A DNA stretch of 64,000 nucleotides, taken from assembly GCF_029688845.1 (NCBI RefSeq), contig NZ_JARUKW010000005.1, positions 62,001 through 126,000 of the forward strand. The letters run 5' to 3'. The DNA is from Natronococcus sp. A-GB1 (GTDB taxonomy: Archaea > Halobacteriota > Halobacteria > Halobacteriales > Natrialbaceae). Of the stretch, positions 52,038 through 60,916 are shown in pieces. The notes beneath the pieces are model-generated. The model made no database searches. It was given only the letters and a program-made list of their open reading frames with translations, and was not told the origin of the DNA. The stretch's first letter is position 1. Each line of letters begins with the position of its first letter. Made by a program: the position numbers and the translations under genes.

Positions 52038-52367
52038 TCACTCGGTCGCGTCGCCGACGACCCAGACCTCCGGCAGCAGGCCGGCTCGAGCGCCGATCAG
52101 CAGTCCGAGCCCAACCAGCAGGGACGCGAAGAAGACGACGGTCGACATCGCACCACCGACGGGGACGACGAGCGAGACGGCGGTGACCACCCACGCCAGC
52201 CAGGCCAGTGCCTCCCAGGGTCGCCCGCCGTACAGCCGCCAGCTCGAGAGCGAGAGCGCGAAGCCGCCGAGCGCGGCCGCCACCAGGACGCCCTCGAGGA
52301 TGGTCGACGCCGCGATCAGCGCGCCGACGCCGACGATCGAGACGGCATCGATCCGGTCCAGGCCCAT
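52038..52367 (-). CDS. small membrane protein, unknown function
   Basis: 109 residues with four hydrophobic segments (AVSIVGVGALIAASTILEGVLVAAALGGFALSL is two, then ALAWLAWVVTAVSLVVPVGG and VVFFASLLVGLGLLIGARAG). There are no motifs and the short tail is acidic. I take the ATG at 52367. It lies between hflX and metG on the same strand, 40 bp ahead of metG and 70 bp after hflX. Confidence 0.6.
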   Translation of the reverse strand: MGLDRIDAVSIVGVGALIAASTILEGVLVAAALGGFALSLSSWRLYGGRPWEALAWLAWVVTAVSLVVPVGGAMSTVVFFASLLVGLGLLIGARAGLLPEVWVVGDATE

Positions 52368-52437
52368 ACTGATTATCTTCCGGCGACGTGCCAAACGGGT
52401 ATCGATCGGCTCTCAACCACGGTCGGCCGTGCCCCGC

Positions 52438-53751
52438 TTACCCGAACTTTTCGGCCCGACCCTGCAGCCGCTCGAGCACCGACGGCCGACCGCGACACGT
52501 GAGCGTGACCGTCTCACCCTCGTAGTCGACCGACTCGACGGTCGTGCGGTCGTAAGCAGTCGAGACCAGCGACATCGCGTCGTCGGTGTTCGGCAGCCGA
52601 AGCGTCGCCCGCTTCTCGGGGAACCGCTCCCGAATCGCCGAGCGAACGGTCTCGAGGTTCGTCCCCTCGAGCAGGCTCGCGAGGATCGGCTCGGCCGCCG
52701 GCTCGGGAACGAGATCCGCAGCTACCGAGGAGCGCCGACGGCGTTCCTCGTCGGACAGCGTCTCGGCCTTGTTGAGTACGGGGACGATCCGATCCTCGTC
52801 GACCGCCTGTGCGTCGAGCACCTCGAGAGACACCGACAGCCGTTCGCGGAACGTCTCGAGGGGATCGCCCGCATCGACGACCAGGACGACGACGTCGGCC
52901 GCGGCCGCCTCCGACAGCGTCGAGCTGAACGACTCGACAAGGTCGTGGGGTAGGTCGTCGACGAACCCGACCGTGTCGGTGACGAGCGCGGGCCGGCCCT
53001 CGAGGGTCGCCCGCCGGGTCGTCGTCTCGAGGGTCTCGAACAGCCGGTCCTCGATCGCCGCGGTGGCGTCCTTTCCGTCGCCGTCCGCGGGAGCGTCCTC
53101 GGCGCGATCCTCGAGACTCATCTCGTCGGCGAGGCGGTGCAACAGCGTCGACTTCCCGGCGTTGGTGTAGCCCGCCAGGGTGACGAGATCGAACCCCTCC
53201 TCGCGGCGCCGCTGCCGGAACTGCTCGGCGGGCTCTGGCAGCTCCTCGAGTTTCGTCTCGAGGCGGTCGATCCGCTCCTCGACGTCGTAGATCCGGGACC
53301 CCTTCTCGGTCTGCTGGTTCAACATCCCCTCGTCGGCCGCGGCGATCACCCGCGGCAGGTCGTAGCGCAGGCGCGCCAGCTCGACCTGGAGCTGGGCCCG
53401 CCGGGTGCCGGCCTGGCTCTCGAAGAGCTCAAGGACGAGCCGGTAGCGATCGACGACGATCGTCTCCTCGGGCATCCGTTGCTCGATGGTGTGGTGCTGG
53501 TCGGGCGTGAGCTCGCCGTCGACGACGACGCGGCCGGCTTCCCGCTCCTCGACGACGGCCGCGAGCTCCTCGAGCTTCCCGCTGCCGAGGTAGGTCCCGG
53601 AGTCGTTCGGCCCGACCTGCGTGACGGTCGCGACGACGTCGTCCCCGTTGGCCCGGACGAGCGCCTCGATCTCGTCGGTCTCGACGGGGGCGTTCGGCGA
53701 TCGTTTCGCGATAACTGTGCGTGCGGTCTGCGTGGGTGCTGATCGTGACAT
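52438..53751 (-). CDS. hflX: GTPase HflX
   Basis: 437 residues. An N-terminal HflX domain (VTQVGPNDSGTYLGSGKLEELA, then VVDGELTPDQHHTIEQRM) and a coiled region with ELARLRYDLPRV and TEKGSRIYDVEERIDRL precede the G domain. G1 is AGYTNAGKSTLLHRL, G3 is VTDTVGFVDDLPHDLVESF and G4 VPVLNKAE. A haloarchaeal insert of about 25 acidic residues lies inside the G domain. It binds ribosomes and helps recycle stalled ones. Confidence 0.94.
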   Translation of the reverse strand: MSRSAPTQTARTVIAKRSPNAPVETDEIEALVRANGDDVVATVTQVGPNDSGTYLGSGKLEELAAVVEEREAGRVVVDGELTPDQHHTIEQRMPEETIVVDRYRLVLELFESQAGTRRAQLQVELARLRYDLPRVIAAADEGMLNQQTEKGSRIYDVEERIDRLETKLEELPEPAEQFRQRRREEGFDLVTLAGYTNAGKSTLLHRLADEMSLEDRAEDAPADGDGKDATAAIEDRLFETLETTTRRATLEGRPALVTDTVGFVDDLPHDLVESFSSTLSEAAAADVVVLVVDAGDPLETFRERLSVSLEVLDAQAVDEDRIVPVLNKAETLSDEERRRRSSVAADLVPEPAAEPILASLLEGTNLETVRSAIRERFPEKRATLRLPNTDDAMSLVSTAYDRTTVESVDYEGETVTLTCRGRPSVLERLQGRAEKFG

Positions 53752-54020
53752 GAGCGTCTGTAGCTGCGAGTACTGCGTGGCTCCGGCTCGAGTCCGTGCC
53801 GGGCGAAACGAGCGGGGACCGGGGGCTGCGTCGCCGTCGACCGAACCGTCGACGACGGCGGCGAACCCGACTCACCGAGCGAAAACGATCTCCATCTGCT
53901 GTGGCGTGGATTTGCCGAGCATACCACTAATCGGTTGTGGTAGTGTGGGTAGCTGTGACATATCCTCTCGGGAGTACGGCCGTTTCGATCGAACTCGTCG
54001 CGAAAAGCGAGCCGAATACC

Positions 54021-54269
54021 TTACTCCCCGAACAGCTCGTCGACGGCCTCGCGCGCGGCGAGGGCGGCGTCGTCGGCGACCTGCTCCGGGTCGGTCTCAT
54101 CTTCGGGCGCGTTCAGGTAGACGTCGACCTCGAGGACGCCGTCCTCGAAGACGATCGTCACATCGTAGTCCCGAACCTCGGATTGCTTGTACCGGGAGAA
54201 GATCAGTCCCTCCGCCGCGTCGGACGCGGTCTGGACGACCTCCTCGTCGGTCGGCTCCTCACTCGACAT
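54021..54269 (-). CDS. DUF3194 family protein
   Basis: 82 residues, acidic, of the archaeal DUF3194 family (VVQTASDAAEGLIFSRYKQSEVRDYDVTIVFEDGVLEVDVYLN), a beta-rich domain that almost always follows the prefoldin beta gene. Its start directly abuts the pfdB stop, so the two are one transcript. The function is unknown. Confidence 0.85.
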   Translation of the reverse strand: MSSEEPTDEEVVQTASDAAEGLIFSRYKQSEVRDYDVTIVFEDGVLEVDVYLNAPEDETDPEQVADDAALAAREAVDELFGE

Positions 54270-54671
54270 TTACGCGCCGCCGGCACCGGGACCGCCCGGA
54301 CCTGCCGGGCCGCCCATGCCGCCGCCCGCGCCGCCGAGCAGTTCCTCGAGCTCGCCCTGGAGGTCCTCGAACTGCTCCTGGACGCGCTCTTCTTGCTTCT
54401 CTAAGGTCTCGAGACGGATCTCGAGGGTGTCGACCTTCTCTTCGAGGTCGTCCTCGGCCGTGTCGTAGTCGGTCTCGACGAACAGCTCGCCGACGTTGCG
54501 GTACATCGTCGTCTCCTCGTCGATGTTGTCGAGCTCGTCGAGGGCGCTCTCGGCCTCCTCGAGGTTCGTCTCGGCCTGCTGTTTCTGCATGGCGACTTCC
54601 TGTGCGGTCTCCTGAAGGCCCTGGAGCTGCTCGATCTTCTCCTGTGCTTCCGGCGGCAGGTTTCCTTGCAT
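54270..54671 (-). CDS. pfdB: prefoldin subunit beta
   Basis: 133 residues. Two long coiled-coil helices ([37 protein letters not shown] and [35 protein letters not shown]) flank the beta hairpin containing [16 protein letters not shown], the prefoldin beta signature. A Gly/Pro-rich tail ([14 protein letters not shown]) is a haloarchaeal addition. Prefoldin passes nascent chains to the thermosome. It is co-transcribed with DUF3194. Confidence 0.93.
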   Translation of the reverse strand: MQGNLPPEAQEKIEQLQGLQETAQEVAMQKQQAETNLEEAESALDELDNIDEETTMYRNVGELFVETDYDTAEDDLEEKVDTLEIRLETLEKQEERVQEQFEDLQGELEELLGGAGGGMGGPAGPGGPGAGGA

Positions 54672-54793
54672 ATCTCGACCGTCGCCCTCCGGACTGATAA
54701 AGCCAAGCTTTGTCGCTCGAACGAAAGCGAGCGCCCGAGCCCGTTGGGCGTGCAACCTCGAAACCTATCCCCCTCGCGGTCGTCCCTCCGGTG

Positions 54794-55966
54794 ATGCGAC
54801 GACGCGACCTGCTCGCTGCCGGCGCCCTCTCGAGCGCGCTCTCGCTTGCGGGCTGTCTCGAGACGCTCGAGCGCGAGGACGCCTGGCGGGAGCTGGTCGT
54901 CGACCCACCTGAGGGCGCCTACGTACCGCCGAAGGTCGACGAGATGCTTCCGCTTGGCACTGCGACCGCCGACGGTCTCGAGGTCTCGCTGTCGGCAACG
55001 CGACCCCACTCGTTCTGGACGGTCGCCGACGGCGAGCGGGCGCGTGCGGACGTCCGGGACCACCACGACATCCACCTGATGGCGACGGTCACCGACGCCG
55101 AGACCGGTCTCGCGGTTCCGACGTCGGTGTCGACGGCGATCAACAGCCGCGAGGAACGGATCGACGAGCGAACGCTGTGGCCGATGCTCTCCCAGCGGAT
55201 GGGATTTCACTACGGCGACAACGTCCCGCTGGGCGAGGACGGCCACCACAACGCGACCGTTCGGATCGAACCGACGAGCGCCCAGGTCTCCGGCACTCTC
55301 GCCGACCGGCTCGACGCGGCCCGCACCGTCGACCTCGAGTTCGAGTACGCGGCCGCGGAGATCGAGTCGCTCGATCGCCGGCTAATCGACGAGGACGAGG
55401 GGCGTGGCGAGAGCGGGGCAGTCGAGCCGATGGAACACGGTCACGGCCACGGGGACCACGAGTCGGAAGCGGAGAACGACCGGGATGACCACGACAGCCA
55501 CAGCGACCACGAGTCCGAGAACGACCACGGCGATCACGACGCTCACGACGACGACTACGACGCGGAAGCTGACCTCGAGACGGCTACCGACACGTGGTTC
55601 GGAACCGCCCACAGCGGGGATCTCGAGTTCGGCGTCGGCGTCCTCGAGCGGGGGTCGGACGGGACCGGCGAGGACACCGTCGTCGTGAGCGCTCGCACGC
55701 GGTACAACCAGTTTTTGATCCCGTTTGCTGGGCTGTCGGTCGCTCCGGTTCGGGACGGATCGCTCGGCGAGAAAACCCCGCTCGGGGAGCGACTCGACGC
55801 TGAGCTGGGTCACCACTACGGCGCTCCCCTCGAGCGGGAGCGCCTCGAGTCGACGGCCGAGCTGGCGGTGGTCGTCGACGCGACGCCGCAGCTCTCGCGC
55901 CACGAGGGGTACGAGACGGCGTTTTTCGACCTCGAGCCAGCGACGGTGGGGATCGCCCTCGAGTAG
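54794..55966 (+). CDS. Tp34/P19-like metal-binding lipoprotein (DUF7350-type)
   Basis: 390 residues. MRRRDLLAAGALSSALSLAGC is a Tat-type signal with lipobox LAGC (Cys near 21). The first half has HSFWTV, DHHDIHLMATVTDAETG and LWPMLSQRMGFHYGDNVPL, recalling periplasmic P19/Tp34 iron- or copper-binding proteins. A linker of about 60 residues is rich in His, Asp and Glu (HGHGHGDHE), a likely metal sink. A second half repeats the pattern with ELGHHYGAPL. Metal uptake is inferred. Confidence 0.75.
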   Translation: MRRRDLLAAGALSSALSLAGCLETLEREDAWRELVVDPPEGAYVPPKVDEMLPLGTATADGLEVSLSATRPHSFWTVADGERARADVRDHHDIHLMATVTDAETGLAVPTSVSTAINSREERIDERTLWPMLSQRMGFHYGDNVPLGEDGHHNATVRIEPTSAQVSGTLADRLDAARTVDLEFEYAAAEIESLDRRLIDEDEGRGESGAVEPMEHGHGHGDHESEAENDRDDHDSHSDHESENDHGDHDAHDDDYDAEADLETATDTWFGTAHSGDLEFGVGVLERGSDGTGEDTVVVSARTRYNQFLIPFAGLSVAPVRDGSLGEKTPLGERLDAELGHHYGAPLERERLESTAELAVVVDATPQLSRHEGYETAFFDLEPATVGIALE

Positions 55967-55972
55967 AACCGA

Positions 55973-56458
55973 TCAGTCGGCTCGAGCGAGGTGGCCGTCC
56001 GCGCTGCGGACCAGGAGGATCCCGACGGCGAGCATGAGCACGCTCACCGCGAGCCAGTGGGGGTTCCAGGCTTCGGTGCCGTGAACGACGTTGTGCAGGT
56101 CGAGCACGTAGTGGCTGACGACGCCGTCGAAGACGTTGAAGGCGCCCGCCCCGACGACGACGGAGCCGATCAGGTACCGCGTCGAGAAGCGGGCGTCGGT
56201 GCCGTTGACGAGTCGCCAGGTGAGCCCGAGACCGACGCCCATCACGCCAAGCATCAACAACAAGAAGAGACCGTCGAACATGACGTTCGTCCGCATCCCG
56301 TCGAGGCTGTAGGGGTCGTAGATCCCCGACAGCAGGTGGTGGGTCTGCAGCGTCAGATGGAAGATCACGACGTCGATAATCGCACCGAAGCCGAAGCCGA
56401 CGGTTCCACCGGCCAGCAGAACGCGCCGAGGGCTCCCCGTGCTCGAATCCGTTACCAT
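55973..56458 (-). CDS. DUF2243 family membrane protein
   Basis: 161 residues with four hydrophobic segments and conserved His-rich turns (VVIFHLTLQTHHLLSGIYDP, HYVLDLHNVVHG). This is the DUF2243 pattern. The histidines could bind metal or heme. It converges on the metal-binding-type lipoprotein gene with only 6 bp between, so a shared metal theme is plausible. Function unknown. Confidence 0.82.
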   Translation of the reverse strand: MVTDSSTGSPRRVLLAGGTVGFGFGAIIDVVIFHLTLQTHHLLSGIYDPYSLDGMRTNVMFDGLFLLLMLGVMGVGLGLTWRLVNGTDARFSTRYLIGSVVVGAGAFNVFDGVVSHYVLDLHNVVHGTEAWNPHWLAVSVLMLAVGILLVRSADGHLARAD

Positions 56459-56506
56459 ACCGCAGTCCTTCGCGGACCGCAGGGAAAAACGGCCGGCCGA
56501 CGACTG

Positions 56507-56779
56507 CTACGTTTCCGAACGCGACCGAACCTGGTCGCCGACGTCGGCGGTTCGCTCGGCGACGTCGACCAGCGAGAACCAGGTGTTCAGCGCCGCGCGA
56601 AGCGCGACCGGATCCGCGGCCTCGATCTCGAGCGAGACGATCGATCCCTCGCGGTCGATCGTCGTCTGCGACCGGTCGTCGTCGATCTCGCCGACCTCGA
56701 GGGCGACCGATTCGGCGACGAGGCGGGCTCGAGCCGGGTCGTCGTACTCGAGGTCGAGGGTCGCGCCGTGGGCGGACAC
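56507..56779 (-). CDS. KEOPS complex subunit Pcc1
   Basis: 90 residues: VSAHGATLDLEYDDPARARLVAESVALE and RSQTTIDREGSIVSLEIEAADPVALRAALNTWFSLVDVAERT, the beta-alpha-beta core of Pcc1, the small dimerising KEOPS subunit used for t6A modification of tRNA. Start is GTG at 56779, 5 bp after the rpoP stop. The proximity to rpoP and L37Ae is the usual archaeal order. Confidence 0.85.
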   Translation of the reverse strand: MSAHGATLDLEYDDPARARLVAESVALEVGEIDDDRSQTTIDREGSIVSLEIEAADPVALRAALNTWFSLVDVAERTADVGDQVRSRSET

Positions 56780-56784
56780 GGACG

Positions 56785-56919
56785 CTACCGAACGCTGACT
56801 TCCTTGACGTCGCGGCTGCGTTCCTTCAGGAGGACGCGGTGGCCACAGTAGGGACACCGAACGCCGCCGTACTCGTCGAGCTGAACGTCGCGTTTACAGC
56901 GGGAGCACTTGTAGCTCAT
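56785..56919 (-). CDS. rpoP: DNA-directed RNA polymerase subunit P (Rpo12)
   Basis: 44-residue protein, below the size most scans report. Reading the minus strand from the ATG at 56919 gives [19 protein letters not shown], then [18 protein letters not shown], with the four zinc cysteines CSRC and CPYC of the archaeal/eukaryal Rpb12-like subunit. It is a structural part of RNA polymerase. It lies between L37Ae (20 bp upstream) and pcc1 (5 bp downstream), so all three form one operon. Confidence 0.9.
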   Translation of the reverse strand: MSYKCSRCKRDVQLDEYGGVRCPYCGHRVLLKERSRDVKEVSVR

Positions 56920-56939
56920 GCGTAGAGAGTGAGAGACCG

Positions 56940-57197
56940 TTATTCGTCTTCGGCCAGCGCGGCTCGAATCGAGCGCTGGACGGTGCGACCTGCGGGAGTC
57001 TCCGGCCGGTAGGCGCCGCCGGTGAAGACCTCGCCGGTCTCGTCGTTCTTCCAGATGCCGGTGCCGACGCGGGTGACGCTGTCGCCGTCGACTTCGGCGT
57101 TTTCCATGTCGTCTTCGATCTCGCTGACGCGGCGTCGAGCGACGCGACCGTAGCGTGCGCCAAAACGGCCCGCGCTGCCGACTTCTTGGTTACCCAT
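56940..57197 (-). CDS. 50S ribosomal protein L37Ae lacking zinc cysteines
   Basis: 85 residues with [24 protein letters not shown] at the N-terminus and [33 protein letters not shown] at the C-terminus, matching L37Ae. The four zinc-binding cysteines expected in the middle are absent; the segment reads [13 protein letters not shown]. It still keeps the FTGGAY core. Start ATG at 57197. It begins the rpoP-pcc1 operon. Confidence 0.85.
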   Translation of the reverse strand: MGNQEVGSAGRFGARYGRVARRRVSEIEDDMENAEVDGDSVTRVGTGIWKNDETGEVFTGGAYRPETPAGRTVQRSIRAALAEDE

Positions 57198-57245
57198 AGT
57201 ACCGCTATCTATCGCTACTGGATTCTTAAACCTGTTGAGTTGCGA

Positions 57246-57452
57246 CTACTCCTCCGCGGCACGTTCGGCGACGGGGCCGGCGAGCAGCTCGCGGAAGACG
57301 AGCGCGAGCGCAGCGACCGGACCGGCCGGGGCCAACGGTGCGGCGAGCAGCCCGGTCCCGAGTCCCGTCGCCGCGATCGTCGTCTGGAGGGCGAGACCGC
57401 TCACCGAGAGCAGCGGGATCGCAGCCAGGATCGCGTCGGGTCGCTCGAGCAT
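57246..57452 (-). CDS. small hydrophobic protein, unknown function
   Basis: 68 residues, very hydrophobic and alanine-rich (DAILAAIPLLSVSGLALQTTIAATGLG, then LAPAGPVAALALVFRELLAGP). Two membrane helices are likely. It lies 48 bp ahead of the L37Ae gene on the same strand. I do not recognise the family. Confidence 0.5.
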   Translation of the reverse strand: MLERPDAILAAIPLLSVSGLALQTTIAATGLGTGLLAAPLAPAGPVAALALVFRELLAGPVAERAAEE

Positions 57453-57621
57453 GGCTAATTATATCTAATTACGCCTGGTCGGATAAGGGGCCGACAACCA
57501 GCAGCACCTGTCGCTTCTCCGGAGTGAGGAAAACGATCGTTTCCGACTGGTTCGTTACTAGTAGCTGGTGGTGCGATTTTACCGTTCGATTCGTTTGTGC
57601 GTCCGAAGCGGTCGGTTCGCC

Positions 57622-57925
57622 ATGTAGAGAGTGCGAATGGAAGGTCCAGCCTCGAGTCTGCAACCCCGACTATCCACCGCTGGGTGGGACTGAAAGGGGC
57701 CAGGGGCTTTCGGGCTGATGCTGACGAGTAGCAGTCCTGCTCGCACGAGCACAGGGAATCGCCACGTCCTCCCCACCCGATTCGCTCGGTCGCGTCGCTC
57801 CCTTGCTCATCCCTCGCACAGTGTCGTCGCCCGTCCTCACTGACGTTCGGACGGCCGACAGCGCGCGCCACTGCAGAAGGGATGATCAGACCGAGCTGAT
57901 ACGTCGTTCACCCGTACTAAACACG
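57622..57925 (-). repeat. structured non-coding repeat, copy C (inverted)
   Basis: 304 bp, reading on the minus strand. A hairpin with loop GTCA and stem GTCGGCCGTCC/GGACGGGCGAC (one G.G mismatch) lies at 57826-57859. The 33-base hairpin at 57779-57811 has steps GAT/ATC, GA/GA, GC/GC, AA/GA, GG/CC, GA/GA, GC/GC around loop GAC. A CCACC/GGTGG hairpin at 57674-57687 ends it. It fills the 513-bp gap between the small hydrophobic gene and the DUF2103 gene. Confidence 0.75.
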
Positions 57926-57965
57926 AGTTTCACGCAATGTACGGAGTGCAAAACTTGTATGACTG

Positions 57966-58700
57966 TCACTGAAACTCCGAGTCGCCGAGCACGTCGTTGA
58001 GGTCGTCCCGGATCCGCTCGCCCAGCTCCCGATTGGGTGCTGTCGTGACGACGCGATTCTCCTGGACGCTCGAGCCGTCCCGGATGAGCATCCGGACGTT
58101 GCCGCCGTCGTCGGCGCGGGTGACTTTCGCTCGGAGCCCGGACTGCGAGCCCTTCCCGCCCGCGTCGATCGGGCCCGGAATTACCTTCTTGACGTGGGGA
58201 TGGCCCGCGACGGTCTGGATCGCGCGCATTCCGGTGCGGCCGCCGATCAGCGTCGAGTGGCTGCCGCCGATCTTCTCGGCCGGCGGGGTCTCGACGACCT
58301 CGAGGGCTCGGTTCCCGCGGCGCTCGAGGGTCGCCTCCACGGGGTCCTCGGCGTCGCCGTCGACGCGATAGAAGGGGTAGTGGACCTCGCGTCGAACGGC
58401 ACGGATCACCTCCCGGCTCCCGCTGGCGTACACCTCCTCGGGACGTTTGCGGCGGATCTCGTCGGCGAGCAGCCCCGCGAAGTTCCGCAGTTCGACGACC
58501 CCGTTCTCGCCCTCCTCGGGCGTGGTGGTGACCGTCGTCTCCGCGATGACGGGATCGTCGGCGTCCTCGCCGGCCAGCATCGTCAGCGTCGCCCGCTCGC
58601 GGGTCGCCTCGAGCACGATCGCCTCGGTGTTCTCGGCCCGGCAGACCAGACAGAAGTCACCGGGTTTCTCGAGGGCCGAGCCGCAGTGGCGACACTCCAT
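57966..58700 (-). CDS. DUF2103 family protein with N-terminal zinc site
   Basis: 244 residues. The start MECRHCGSALEKPGDFCLVC is a treble-clef zinc site. EKIGGSHSTLIGGRTGMRAIQTVAGHPHVKKVIPGPI and GLRAKVTRADDGGNVRMLIRDGSSVQENRVVTTA form the DUF2103 core. Its role is unknown; it looks nucleic-acid related from its zinc site and basic patches. It lies 48 bp after the zinc-ribbon membrane gene on the same strand. Confidence 0.82.
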   Translation of the reverse strand: MECRHCGSALEKPGDFCLVCRAENTEAIVLEATRERATLTMLAGEDADDPVIAETTVTTTPEEGENGVVELRNFAGLLADEIRRKRPEEVYASGSREVIRAVRREVHYPFYRVDGDAEDPVEATLERRGNRALEVVETPPAEKIGGSHSTLIGGRTGMRAIQTVAGHPHVKKVIPGPIDAGGKGSQSGLRAKVTRADDGGNVRMLIRDGSSVQENRVVTTAPNRELGERIRDDLNDVLGDSEFQ

Positions 58701-58748
58701 AGTGGCGATTCGGGAGAGCGGTGTAAAACGGCCCTGTTTTTCCTCGGA

Positions 58749-59177
58749 CTACGCCGAGCCCATCTCGTCGGCGAGTTTCGTTCCGCAGGCCCGGCAGTAC
58801 CGCGATCCCTCGAGGACGACGGCCTCGCAGTTCGGACACGCGAGCCCGGAGCCGTCGACGGACGCGGTCTCGACGTCGGTGCCACAGGAGGGGCAGTACG
58901 CGGCGTCCTCGGAGACGTCGGCGCCGCAGTCCGGACAGCGCTCTCGTCCCTCCCAGAGCACCTGCCGGCGTGATCGGGAGATGTAGTTGTACGCCCCCCA
59001 GAGGACGTTTCCGATCCCCATCGTCCACCAGATCGTCAGGATCGCGACGAGGATGTGGGAGGCGACGGAGCCGAACTCCCGGTCGACCATCACGACTCGG
59101 TCCCGACCCTCGTCCTCGATTTTCCATCCCTGCGCCACGAGGTCGTCGATCTCCCGCTGCAGGCGTTCGCTTCGCAT
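58749..59177 (-). CDS. zinc-ribbon membrane protein
   Basis: 142 residues. A short N-terminal part (LVAQGWKIEDEGRDRVVMVDR) precedes a membrane stretch (VASHILVAILTIWWTMGIGNVLWGAY). The C-terminus has two zinc ribbons, CPDCGADVSEDAAYCPSCG and CPNCEAVVLEGSRYCRACG. It is of the zinc-ribbon membrane type found across haloarchaea, with unknown role. Confidence 0.75.
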   Translation of the reverse strand: MRSERLQREIDDLVAQGWKIEDEGRDRVVMVDREFGSVASHILVAILTIWWTMGIGNVLWGAYNYISRSRRQVLWEGRERCPDCGADVSEDAAYCPSCGTDVETASVDGSGLACPNCEAVVLEGSRYCRACGTKLADEMGSA

Positions 59178-59258
59178 GCTCGAGGGAGGACTCGAGCGGA
59201 CAAAAGCCTATCAGACGCGTTCAGCGTGGCCCGTCGACGGGAAAGCCGTCGAGACGAG

Positions 59259-60629
59259 TCAGCCCAGGTCGACGGGGTCGACCTTCAGGTACTCCCGGGC
59301 GACGACCGTCGCGTACGACCCCTTCGGCAGCGCAAAGGAGAGCGTCAGCGGACCGCGCTCGAGCCCCAGTTCCGTTCGGACGAGGATCGCCCGACGGGTC
59401 CCCGTCGAGTGGAACTCCCCCGGCAGGTCGAAGTCGCCGGGCTCGAGCCCCAGCTCCTCGAGCACGTTGCGTTCGATCTCGCCCTGCTCGCCGTCGGCCA
59501 GTTCGGAGTCGGTGCCGACCAGTGGCGCTGTGACGAACGCCCGGCCGCGCTCGCAGTGGCGGGTGACGGAGTCGACCCGTCGCTCGTCGACGTGCTGGAG
59601 CCGGTCGGTGTCGGGAAGCTCGAGGCCGTCCGGAGCGTCCGAGTCCGAGAAGCAGACGACGTCGCCCGCGACGGGTCGATCGAACGGGAGCCCGCGCTCG
59701 AGTCGCTCGCTCAGCATCCGGTTGAAGGCGTACGACTGGGCTGCGTGGACGAACAGCCGCTGGAGGTTCGAGGGGACGCGCTCGAGGGCCGCCCGGAACT
59801 CCTCGGGACCCGGCTCGTCCTCGCACTCGGCCAGCGCGTGACACATCGAGCGCTCGTAGCGCAGTCGGTTGGGAATCCGCTCGAGCGCCTCCTGCCAGTC
59901 TCTGGTCTCCTGGACGAACGCCCGTGCCTCCTGGGTTCCCTCGGGCTCCGCGTCGGTCGGGTTCCCCAGGTAGGCCATCACGGCCCCCTCCCAGTTTCCG
60001 CGAACGATCTCGAGACCGACCTTGTGGGTGACCGGGCGTCGGCTGCCGAAGCGCTGTTGGCCGAAAAAGTTCGGAACGCCGATCGGCGTCGCGCGGTTTT
60101 CGTCTCTTTCGCCGTCGCCTCGTGGGCCCTCGAGCCCGCCGAACTCGCACAGCTCGTCGGTGATCGCCTCGGCGTTTTCCGGGCGCTCCGGGTCGCCGAC
60201 GACGACCTCGAAGGCGTTGCCCGCCAGGTCGCCGAACTCGAGGTTCCGTCCCGCCCGCCCCAGCACCTCGAGGTCGGCGCCGTCGACGTCGGGTAGGTCC
60301 GCGGGCTCGGCGCCGTAGACCGAGAACAGCTGCGTGGTCACGGCGTACTTGTCCTTCGTGCCGGCCCAGTTTACGCGCTCGCGGGAGATCCCCAGGGCGT
60401 CCGAAATTCGGGAGGCGAAGTCGTTCGTGTCCCACCCCCGCAGCGTCGCCCGAAAGACGAGGTGGGGGTAGGCATCGGTCGAGGACTCGAGGGGTTCGGT
60501 GTCGAAGCGCTCGAGTTCGCGAACCCGGAACTGGTCGTCCGCGGCGCGGAGGCGGCCGCCGACGCCGTCGGTGTCGCTGACGTAGTGATCGATCCCGACG
60601 GCCTGCTCTGTAGGGTGGGCTGGGCGCAT
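59259..60629 (-). CDS. truD: tRNA pseudouridine(13) synthase TruD
   Basis: 456 residues. Makes pseudouridine 13 in t[22 protein letters not shown] has the catalytic Asp, [15 protein letters not shown] is the family signature, and [16 protein letters not shown] with [14 protein letters not shown]-like C-terminal strands completes the PUA-free TruD fold. The inserted TRUD subdomain lies at about 195-380. Length and order are normal for archaeal TruD. Confidence 0.94.
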   Translation of the reverse strand: MRPAHPTEQAVGIDHYVSDTDGVGGRLRAADDQFRVRELERFDTEPLESSTDAYPHLVFRATLRGWDTNDFASRISDALGISRERVNWAGTKDKYAVTTQLFSVYGAEPADLPDVDGADLEVLGRAGRNLEFGDLAGNAFEVVVGDPERPENAEAITDELCEFGGLEGPRGDGERDENRATPIGVPNFFGQQRFGSRRPVTHKVGLEIVRGNWEGAVMAYLGNPTDAEPEGTQEARAFVQETRDWQEALERIPNRLRYERSMCHALAECEDEPGPEEFRAALERVPSNLQRLFVHAAQSYAFNRMLSERLERGLPFDRPVAGDVVCFSDSDAPDGLELPDTDRLQHVDERRVDSVTRHCERGRAFVTAPLVGTDSELADGEQGEIERNVLEELGLEPGDFDLPGEFHSTGTRRAILVRTELGLERGPLTLSFALPKGSYATVVAREYLKVDPVDLG

Positions 60630-60711
60630 GCTCGTTGCCGGCGGTTCGGCCGCCGCGGGTAAATCGGTTCGTTCTCGAGCCAGCGGATTCGACCGTCGGT
60701 GGCGTGGTCGA

Positions 60712-60840
60712 CTACAGCGTCACGTCCCACGCGTGGCCACAGCCGGGACACTCGAAGTCCGCCGACACGTCGCCGCTACCGTAGTTCTTCCCGATCAGCT
60801 CTCCCAGCCCGTCGCTGCACTCCGGACATCGAGCGTTCAT
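60712..60840 (-). CDS. 42-residue zinc-ribbon protein
   Basis: Reading from the ATG at 60840: [20 protein letters not shown], then [14 protein letters not shown] and a stop. CPEC and CPGC form a compact zinc ribbon. It lies alone between truD and the hydrolase gene, with haloarchaeal codon bias. Such tiny CPxCG proteins are a common haloarchaeal class, some with roles in growth or biofilm; the role of this one is unknown. Confidence 0.75.
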   Translation of the reverse strand: MNARCPECSDGLGELIGKNYGSGDVSADFECPGCGHAWDVTL

Positions 60841-60916
60841 TTCCGCTTTAGGTACCGAACCGGTGGTGATTAACAGCACATCACATTACTTTGGATTATC
60901 TATTATAGAACGAAAA

